This document shows, one piece after another, positions 15,781 through 20,459 of a DNA stretch of 20,459 bases (position 1 is the first letter of the stretch; every line of letters starts with the position of its first letter). The notes under the pieces are model-generated. The model saw only the letters and a list, made by a program, of their open reading frames with translations, ran no database searches and was not told the DNA's origin. A program made the translations under genes and the position numbers. Source of the DNA: JBFISM01 sp041608535 (GTDB lineage: Bacteria > Actinomycetota > Acidimicrobiia > Spongiisociales > UBA5794). Where the stretch lies: assembly GCA_041608535.1 (NCBI GenBank), contig JBFISM010000058.1, forward strand, positions 1 through 20,459, read 5' to 3'.

Positions 15781-15786
15781 ACTGTA
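15781..15786 (-). promoter_or_regulatory. Leaderless -10 box of the winged-helix protein gene
   Basis: TACAGT on the minus strand, six bases before ATG 15774. There is no Shine-Dalgarno sequence between them. Confidence 0.4.
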
Positions 15787-15840
15787 TGCGGCGGAGCGGC
15801 AACGGACCCGCTTTGTACGCTGTCATGGGCCGATCGAACC

Positions 15841-15869
15841 TTGCGATTGCACGCCGAGAGCGATACGCT
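15841..15869 (+). promoter_or_regulatory. Probable bmt promoter
   Basis: TTGCGA (15841-15846), 17 bases, TACGCT (15864-15869). Transcription would begin near 15876, just upstream of the riboswitch-like leader. A second weak possibility, TTGACT at 15897, lies inside the proposed aptamer and is less likely. Confidence 0.5.
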
Positions 15870-15886
15870 GCGCACAACTGAATACC

Positions 15887-15940
15887 AGCGCCAGATTTGA
15901 CTGATCAGCTTGCGGGCGCTCTACAAGTGCAGCTAAAGCG
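15887..15940 (+). promoter_or_regulatory. Candidate SAM-II (SAM_alpha) riboswitch aptamer
   Basis: The bmt leader has the H-type pseudoknot plan of SAM-II. P1 pairs AGCGCC (15887-15892) with GGCGCT (15915-15920). The loop contains the conserved-type AUUU (15895-15898). P2 pairs UUGCG (15910-15914), directly before P1', with UGCAG (15928-15932), followed by CUAAA (15933-15937). Against the solved SAM-II RNA as I recall it, P2 is UUGCA/UGUAG, so pairing is kept while bases change, and the P1'-P2' linker is 7 bases in both. The loop between AUUU and P2 is longer here than in the solved RNA. SAM-II is known upstream of methionine genes mainly in Alphaproteobacteria and Bacteroidetes. Found by eye; no covariance search was run. 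Confidence 0.65.
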
Positions 15941-15959
15941 ATACTTCGAGGTACACCCC

Positions 15960-15987
15960 GAGCCGCTCAGCTGCAGCGGCTCTTTTT
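15960..15987 (+). terminator. Intrinsic terminator in the bmt leader (riboswitch expression platform)
   Basis: A perfect 8-bp stem GAGCCGCT/AGCGGCTC (15960-15967 with 15975-15982) closes a 7-base loop and is followed at once by TTTTT. It lies upstream of the bmt start and after no upstream gene on this strand, so it would act as an attenuator. GCAGCU (15929-15934) and AGCG (15937-15940), the 3' side of the aptamer, can instead pair with AGCUGC (15969-15974) and CGCU (15964-15967), forming an antiterminator. Confidence 0.8.
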
Positions 15988-16040
15988 CATCGGGCCGCTG
16001 CCCCGCTCCGGATCCGTCACCGAGCCAAGGATCCATCCAC

Positions 16041-17036
16041 GTGACCGTGCCGACGTCAGAAAACCTCTTCGATCGATTGTTGCGATCGGGAACACCGCTC
16101 GTGGCCGACGGCGCCATGGGCACATCGCTGTTTGCGCTCGGCCTCGAGTCTGGAGGATGTCCGGAGCTGCTGAACGTCGAACAGCCCGATCTGATCGCCA
16201 AGGTGCACCGAGCCTTTGTCGAAGCCGGCTCGGACATCATCCTCACGAACACGTTTGGCGGTAACACCCGCCGCCTCGCCCTGCACGACCTGGAGCATCG
16301 GGTCGACGAGCTCAACACAGCCGCAGTGGCCATCGCCAGAGAGGTGGCCGACGAAGCCGGTCGTTCGGTCGTGGTTGCCGGGAGCATCGGGCCCACCGGT
16401 GATCTCTACGAACCGCTCGGCCCGCTCGACGTCGCAACGGCCGGTGAAGTGTTCCGGACCCAGGCTCTGGCTCTCGTTGCCGCCGGAGTGGATGTCTTGT
16501 GGATCGAGACACTTTCGAGCAAGGAGGAGCTGTTCGCTGCGGTGGAGGCGTGTAGTGGGCTCGGCGTCCCGGTGACAGCGACGCTGAGCTTCGACACACA
16601 CGGCAAGACCATGATGGGAATCGCCCCGGCTCAGGTTGGTGAATGGGCCACCGAGCTGAGGCTTGCTGCAGTGGGTGCCAACTGCGGCATCGGGCCTGGG
16701 GACGTCATCGCCGCCGCACTCGAGCTCCATGAACATGCCGGCGGCATCCCGGTGATCGCCAAGGCGAACTGCGGCATTCCGCTGTACGGCGAGGGCGAGC
16801 TGGTCTACCCGAGCGAGCCGTCCACCATGAGCGATTATGCCGACCTGGCGCTGCGCGCCGGAGCCCGCATCGTCGGCGCCTGTTGTGGCTCGACCGGCGA
16901 CCACATCGCGGTGCTGCGTGACGTCGTCGATGGGCACGACGGCGGAACGACGACCCGCGACGAGATCGTCCGTCGCTACCAGCTCACCCGTCCGGAGCGG
17001 ACAACCCGGCGCCGCCGGAACCGACGCGCCAGCTGA
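16041..17036 (+). CDS. bmt: Betaine-homocysteine S-methyltransferase
   Basis: 331 residues with one homocysteine S-methyltransferase barrel. It moves a methyl group from glycine betaine to homocysteine, giving methionine and dimethylglycine. Bacterial Bmt-like segments include LVADGAMGTSLFALGLESGG, DIILTNTFGGN, AGSIGPTGDL, DVLWIETLS and SFDTHGKTMMG. The zinc-binding cysteines are Cys215 (GANCG), Cys281 and Cys282 (GACCGS). It lacks the folate and cobalamin domains of MetH. An Arg-rich tail after residue 317 is unusual. GTG 16041 is chosen because AAGGA lies 9 bases upstream. Expression is probably controlled by the SAM-II-like leader and terminator. Its product dimethylglycine is the substrate proposed for DgcA in this window. 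Confidence 0.88.
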   Translation: MTVPTSENLFDRLLRSGTPLVADGAMGTSLFALGLESGGCPELLNVEQPDLIAKVHRAFVEAGSDIILTNTFGGNTRRLALHDLEHRVDELNTAAVAIAREVADEAGRSVVVAGSIGPTGDLYEPLGPLDVATAGEVFRTQALALVAAGVDVLWIETLSSKEELFAAVEACSGLGVPVTATLSFDTHGKTMMGIAPAQVGEWATELRLAAVGANCGIGPGDVIAAALELHEHAGGIPVIAKANCGIPLYGEGELVYPSEPSTMSDYADLALRAGARIVGACCGSTGDHIAVLRDVVDGHDGGTTTRDEIVRRYQLTRPERTTRRRRNRRAS

Positions 17037-17042
17037 GCGGGG

Positions 17043-17612
17043 TCACTCCTCGGATCGTCCAAGCAGTCGCTTGACGAAGTTCACGATCGTGGCCAGCAGG
17101 CTCGACAGGAACAGCGAGAAGCCCTTCACCTCTGCGGCCTGCACTTCCGCTGCTTCCTCAGGCGTCTCGGCAGTCAGCTTGGCTTCGACACACGTGACGA
17201 ACTCACCGATGAGGCGGTTCGACATCTCTTTGATGAGCCCGGTCCTGCCAAACTGAGCGGCAGCACCGGAAAGCACGACATCGGCGTCGACCTCGACGAC
17301 GGTACCGCCGTTCTGGGACTGCATGGAGTAGTTCATCTTGACCTGCCCGACACTGCCGCCGGAGCGGTCTGTGCCCTTTCCGTTGACTGCCCCACTCCTC
17401 GTGGTTGGATCGGATGTCACGGTGGCTTCCCCCTCGAAGTTGGCCGTCATCGGGCCGAGCTTCGCCGCGACCTTGCCGCCGTAGACGCCGTCGCCCCTGT
17501 CCTCGGTCAGCTCGGCTCCGGGAAGACACTGCGCCAGCTCGGGGACGTTCTCGAAGAGCGCCCATACCTGGTCTATGGGGGCGTCGACCTGGATGGTCTC
17601 GGTGATCTTCAC
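17043..17612 (-). CDS. CoxG-like SRPBCC protein with a C-terminal membrane tail
   Basis: 189 residues of the carbon-monoxide-dehydrogenase subunit G family: VDAPIDQVWALFENVPELAQCLPGAE at the N-terminus, GDGVYGGKVAAKLGPM, then NYSMQSQ. The C-terminus GFSLFLSSLLATIVNFVKRLLG is a likely membrane anchor. In Oligotropha CoxG attaches CO dehydrogenase to the membrane, but no cox catalytic genes are in this window, so this is an orphan and many orphans serve other molybdenum hydroxylases or unknown roles. The GTG start has AAGGA ten bases upstream. It is convergent with bmt, with only 6 bases between the stops and no clear terminator. Confidence 0.85.
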   Translation of the reverse strand: MKITETIQVDAPIDQVWALFENVPELAQCLPGAELTEDRGDGVYGGKVAAKLGPMTANFEGEATVTSDPTTRSGAVNGKGTDRSGGSVGQVKMNYSMQSQNGGTVVEVDADVVLSGAAAQFGRTGLIKEMSNRLIGEFVTCVEAKLTAETPEEAAEVQAAEVKGFSLFLSSLLATIVNFVKRLLGRSEE

Positions 17613-17645
17613 GGTGCCAATGTCCTTCTCTCGTGTGACGCGGGG

Positions 17646-17689
17646 ACTCTACCGGGCCGGCGGGAGCCGGCCGCTGCCGTGCATAAGAT
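17646..17689. promoter_or_regulatory. Divergent coxG/azlC promoter region
   Basis: A minus-strand -10 TAGAGT (17651-17646) fits coxG, and a plus-strand TAAGAT (17684-17689) fits azlC, about 65 bases before its ATG. No strong -35 boxes are seen. The 141-base gap (17613-17753) otherwise holds only GC-rich, partly self-complementary sequence. Confidence 0.35.
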
Positions 17690-17753
17690 GCCGCTGCGCT
17701 CGGTACCCGGCAGGGAGCCGGGCGTTTACATCTGTCGAGTCGGAGCGGGAAGC

Positions 17754-18452
17754 ATGACCACGACTGCCACCCCGGCACGGTCCGGGTTTGCGACCGGTCT
17801 GGCGGCAATCGCTCCGTTGCTGCTCGGTGTCGTGCCTTTTGCGCTCGTGGTTGGTGTTGCGGCCGCCAATTCGGCGATCGGTGTGTGGCCGGCATGGGCC
17901 ACCGGCTTCATCATCTTCGCTGGTGCGGCGCAGCTCGTGACGATCGATCTGTTCGACAGCGGTGCGGCGGCCGCGGTCATCGTCGCCACCGCGCTCGTGA
18001 TCAATCTGCGCCACATGATGTATTCGGCGGCGCTGGCTTCGTCGTTCCGTGCGTTCCCGGCACCATGGCGATTCGGCCTCCCGTACCTGATGACCGATCA
18101 GGCCTTTGCCCTCTCCATCACCCATTACGACGACCATCCCGACCCGGTGTACCGCCGGTGGTACTTCTTCGGTGCCGGCATCGGGCTGTGGGCTCCCTGG
18201 CAGGCCGGAATGACGGTCGGTGTGATCGTCGGCGCACAAGTGCCGGCGAGCTGGTCGCTCGACTTCGCCGTGCCTCTCGTCTTCGTGGTGCTGGTGATCC
18301 TCGCCGTGAGGAACATCCCCACCTTGGTGGCCGCGGTCGTCGGAGGCGTGGCAGCCGTTGTCGGTATGGACATCTCATACAACCTGGGTCTCATCCTGGC
18401 CGCTCTCCTCGGGGTGTCTGCAGGTGTTGCGGCGGAGCGGATGCGATCGTGA
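17754..18452 (+). CDS. azlC: AzlC-type branched-chain amino acid exporter, large subunit
   Basis: 232 residues, all-helical and hydrophobic. Typical AzlC stretches are LLLGVVPFALVVGVAA near the N-terminus, IIFAGAAQLVTIDLF, VINLRHMMYSAALA and YLMTDQAFALS. AzlC and AzlD together form a branched-chain amino acid efflux system. ATG 17754 is preferred over an ATG at 17679 because the longer N-terminus is not AzlC-like and GGGA lies just upstream of 17754. The gene is followed directly by azlD through a GTGA overlap. The role may be export of branched-chain amino acids or related compounds; there is no link to the betaine genes. Confidence 0.92.
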   Translation: MTTTATPARSGFATGLAAIAPLLLGVVPFALVVGVAAANSAIGVWPAWATGFIIFAGAAQLVTIDLFDSGAAAAVIVATALVINLRHMMYSAALASSFRAFPAPWRFGLPYLMTDQAFALSITHYDDHPDPVYRRWYFFGAGIGLWAPWQAGMTVGVIVGAQVPASWSLDFAVPLVFVVLVILAVRNIPTLVAAVVGGVAAVVGMDISYNLGLILAALLGVSAGVAAERMRS

Positions 18453-18763
18453 ATCCGTGGGTGGTCATCGCCATCATCGGGCTCGGGACGTATCTGATCA
18501 GACTGTCCTTCGTCGCCGCCTTCGGCTACTACGGGGTGCCGGCGTGGTTGGAGTCTCCGCTTCGCTACGTCGCTCCCGCAGTGATCGCCGCCATCGTGCT
18601 TCCCCTGCTCGTCGCCCCGGAGGGTCGGGTCGATGTGTCACTCGACAACGTCAGATGGATCGCCGGACTGGTTGCCATCGGGGCCGCCCTCAAGACCCGG
18701 TCGCTGGCCCTGACGATCGTGGTGGGGATGGCTGCGCTGTGGATTCTTCAAGCGCTGCTGTGA
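18449..18763 (+). CDS. azlD: AzlD-type small subunit of the branched-chain amino acid exporter
   Basis: 104 residues with about four membrane helices: VVIAIIGLGTYLIRLSFVAAF, then RYVAPAVIAAIVLPLLVAPEG, and a terminal pair from WIAGLVAIGAALK and LALTIVVGMAALWIL. The GTYLIR start and the RYVAPAV stretch are typical of AzlD. The GTG start overlaps the azlC stop, so the two subunits are made together. The last 74 bases overlap the 3' end of the convergent MFS gene. Confidence 0.9.
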   Translation: MNPWVVIAIIGLGTYLIRLSFVAAFGYYGVPAWLESPLRYVAPAVIAAIVLPLLVAPEGRVDVSLDNVRWIAGLVAIGAALKTRSLALTIVVGMAALWILQALL

Positions 18764-19973
18764 CCCCGGTGTCGCCGAGCACCGTGACCACGAGACCCAT
18801 CGCCAGGAACGCCACGAGACCGAGGACCACTGCGCTGGGACCGATGCCGATGGCATCTGCCACCGCTCCCACGGCGAGCGGGCCGACGACCCGGCCCGAT
18901 TCACGGGTGAGGCCGAGCACTGAGAGGAAACGTGCCGTGTCATCCGCCGGAGCGAGATCGGCGCCCATGGTGAGCATCGTCCCGGCGCCGAGTCCGTTGC
19001 CGAAGCCAACCACCGCTGCGCCGAACACCAGCCACGCCGGCGTGGTCGCCAAGCCGGCAGCGATGAGCCCCATCCCGAAGATGGCGAGAAACGGCACGAG
19101 TGCCGTCTGCCGGCCGTAGCGGTCCATGAGCCAGCCGGAGAGCGGGAACAGCAACAGGTCGCTGGCGGCGCCGACGGCCACCAAGACACCGACCTGGGCC
19201 ACGTCGAGACCGAGCGCCGCTCCGAGCAGCGGGATCACTGCCAACCTCCCTTCTCGAGCGCCGATGACACAGAGCTGGACGAGACCGGCAGGCCACAGCC
19301 GCCGCCAGTGCCGTCGCACCAAACCGGACATGGGAGTCGCAGACGACGTCGTCTGGGTGCGCACCGGCGACGGTCCCTCGCGGAACCACGCATAGGGGGT
19401 CGCCGCGAGAGCGACGATCGCACCGCTGACGGCGAAGGCAGTCGCAAAGCCGAAGCGCGCTGCCACCCATCCACCGAGCAGGCTTCCAAGCAGCGTCGCA
19501 GCACGCACCGTGCCCCCGACAGTCGCCGCCGCCCGTCCCCGGGCCGCCGTGGCGACGTGGGTCGACAGGAACGCTTGCCTGCTCAGAATCCAACCCGTGG
19601 CGCCCGCCCCGGAGCCGAGCCGGAAAACGACCAACGCGACCAACATCGTCGTGAACCCGAGCACCGCCGTCGACCCGCCGAGCAACAGGACCGAACCCAC
19701 CATCAACCGCGTCTGCCCGATGCGGTTCATGAGCCATCCCGCCGGGAGCTGCCCGATCACCGCACCAAACCCGAGTGCGGCAATGACCACCGTGACCGCC
19801 GTGTAGCTGAAGCCACCCTCGCGTAGGTAGAGAGGGAGCACGGGGATGAGCATGCCAACGCCGAGTGATGCGGCAAACGTCGGCGCATAGAGCGGGCCAA
19901 TCAGGGCGACGAGCGTCTCCCGGAACCGGTGCGACGATGCTGGGTCGGCGTTGGGGTGCAGTTCGATGGCCAC
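18690..19973 (-). CDS. MFS transporter, probable drug or solute exporter
   Basis: 427 residues with about 12 helices and two MFS motif-A loops, PAGWLMNRIGQTRLMVG and SGWLMDRYGRQTALVP. The ARGRAAATVGGTVRAATLLGSLLGGWVAARFGF segment is typical of DHA1-like exporters, but the substrate is unknown. The start is uncertain. GTG 19973 gives a product that begins AIELHPNADPASSH. An in-frame ATG at 20084 would lie inside the divergent gene at 20039 and add a non-hydrophobic 37-residue extension, so it is rejected. The 3' end overlaps azlD on the other strand by 74 bases, and the last 20 residues are Ser/Pro-rich. Confidence 0.85.
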   Translation of the reverse strand: MAIELHPNADPASSHRFRETLVALIGPLYAPTFAASLGVGMLIPVLPLYLREGGFSYTAVTVVIAALGFGAVIGQLPAGWLMNRIGQTRLMVGSVLLLGGSTAVLGFTTMLVALVVFRLGSGAGATGWILSRQAFLSTHVATAARGRAAATVGGTVRAATLLGSLLGGWVAARFGFATAFAVSGAIVALAATPYAWFREGPSPVRTQTTSSATPMSGLVRRHWRRLWPAGLVQLCVIGAREGRLAVIPLLGAALGLDVAQVGVLVAVGAASDLLLFPLSGWLMDRYGRQTALVPFLAIFGMGLIAAGLATTPAWLVFGAAVVGFGNGLGAGTMLTMGADLAPADDTARFLSVLGLTRESGRVVGPLAVGAVADAIGIGPSAVVLGLVAFLAMGLVVTVLGDTGVTAALEESTAQPSPPRSSGPATGS

Positions 19974-20038
19974 GATCGTACCGAGGGTTGCCGGGCGGTC
20001 CGCTGCGCGGAGCGGGTCGGCGTGCCAAGCTTGGCCGC

Positions 20039-20459
20039 ATGACGCGGTGGCTTCTTCAGCATGAGGAACGACTCGACCCGACACAGCGGGCTCTGGTAAG
20101 CAGGATCGCGACGTTCATCGCCGCAGCGGAGCTCGCCGACTTGGACGAAGGTGCATCCATGGCGACCGTCCGCAACGCGGGGCTCGAGATCTGTCTCGTC
20201 CATCGACAGGATGCGGAGCAGACGATCGAGATCTACGCCACCACGGGCGAGATCGTCGTGTCCTACGGTCCGGAGCATGAGCATTTTCGGCCCAGCGATC
20301 CGGCCGACGGCAGGGTGTGGCCGTTCCCGTCCGGCGACGAGGTGGAGGGGGCGGCAACCCTGGTGGAGGGCCTCCTCACCGGGCGTATCGAGCTCGAGGT
20401 GTGGAAGCGCCCGCTCGCCGTGAAGACCCGATCGTACTGGCGAGACGACACCGGCCAGC
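20039..20459 (+). CDS. Unrecognised protein, 3'-truncated by the window edge
   Basis: An ATG frame runs open from 20039 to the window end, 140 codons with third-position GC typical of a real gene. It starts MTRWLLQHEERLDP, continues with an alpha-helical region to ELADLDEGASM, then mixed strands (GLEICLVHRQDAEQTIEIYAT, EIVVSYGPEHEHF), and ends in a segment with EVWKRPLAVKTRSYW. No signal peptide or membrane helix is visible, so it should be cytoplasmic. I do not recognise the family. The ATG has no ribosome binding site; the upstream CAAGCT is a poor -10 box. It is divergent from the MFS gene, with 65 bases between the starts. Confidence 0.7.
   Translation, partial: MTRWLLQHEERLDPTQRALVSRIATFIAAAELADLDEGASMATVRNAGLEICLVHRQDAEQTIEIYATTGEIVVSYGPEHEHFRPSDPADGRVWPFPSGDEVEGAATLVEGLLTGRIELEVWKRPLAVKTRSYWRDDTGQ

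Noticed and set aside
15841..15990. A tRNA gene, cobalamin, SAM-I, SAM-IV or SAH riboswitch in the bmt leader
   Set aside because: No T-arm with matching stem, and none of the conserved cores of those other classes; only the SAM-II plan fits the visible helices.
15897..16040. A longer N-terminus for bmt from 15897
   Set aside because: This would translate through the pseudoknot and terminator and add a sequence unlike the family; GTG 16041 has a ribosome binding site and matches the usual start.
19974..20084. 37-residue N-terminal extension of the right-hand MFS transporter
   Set aside because: It overlaps the divergent gene starting at 20039 and is not membrane-like or conserved in kind.
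1..20459. CRISPR arrays, insertion sequences, phage genes, attachment sites or toxin-antitoxin pairs
   Set aside because: I saw no regularly spaced repeats, transposase or integrase motifs, terminal inverted repeats or small paired toxin-like ORFs.

Overview
This is a gene-dense, high-GC window with many GTG starts, 4-base GTGA/ATGA overlaps between consecutive genes, and TANNNT -10 boxes, two or three of them placed for leaderless starts. That style, with the AzlCD, IclR, CoxG and LdhA-type content, suggests a high-GC actinobacterium, possibly of the Acidimicrobiia. This is an inference; no rRNA or other taxonomic marker is present. I see no insertion sequence, phage, CRISPR or tRNA gene.

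Layout. 1-1811 (+): etfB (cut by the left edge), etfA and a 53-residue two-helix membrane peptide, all tightly coupled. 1882-4405 (+): a renalase-like flavoprotein, a Usp-like protein and D-lactate dehydrogenase, two of them with a nearly identical leaderless promoter. 4495-7938 (-): a sugar-type C-methyltransferase, formate-tetrahydrofolate ligase and a VOC protein. A repeat-rich divergent promoter region (7998-8094) separates these from 8134-11548 (+): a betainyl-CoA-type thioesterase, an MFS transporter and a choline dehydrogenase, overlapping end to end. 11545-14990 (-): an IclR regulator, then a DgcA-type dimethylglycine demethylase, then a GNAT acetyltransferase. 15088-15774 (-): an unrecognised protein with a possible PD-(D/E)XK-like core and a winged helix. 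15841-17036 (+): promoter, RNA leader with terminator, and betaine-homocysteine methyltransferase. 17043-20459: coxG (-), azlC-azlD (+), an MFS transporter (-) and an unrecognised gene cut by the right edge (+).

How the genes fit. Many of them describe one route. Choline is oxidised towards glycine betaine by BetA, and betainyl-CoA (the carnitine route) is hydrolysed to betaine by the thioesterase. Bmt passes one betaine methyl group to homocysteine, giving methionine and dimethylglycine. DgcA demethylates dimethylglycine. EtfAB can carry the electrons and Fhs handles one-carbon units as formyl-tetrahydrofolate. The IclR protein is the obvious local regulator.

The most striking element is the leader of bmt. 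It has the pseudoknot layout of a SAM-II riboswitch followed by a perfect intrinsic terminator, and the 3' pseudoknot strand can pair alternatively with the terminator. This would switch off methionine synthesis from betaine when SAM is high. It was found by eye and needs a covariance-model search to confirm.
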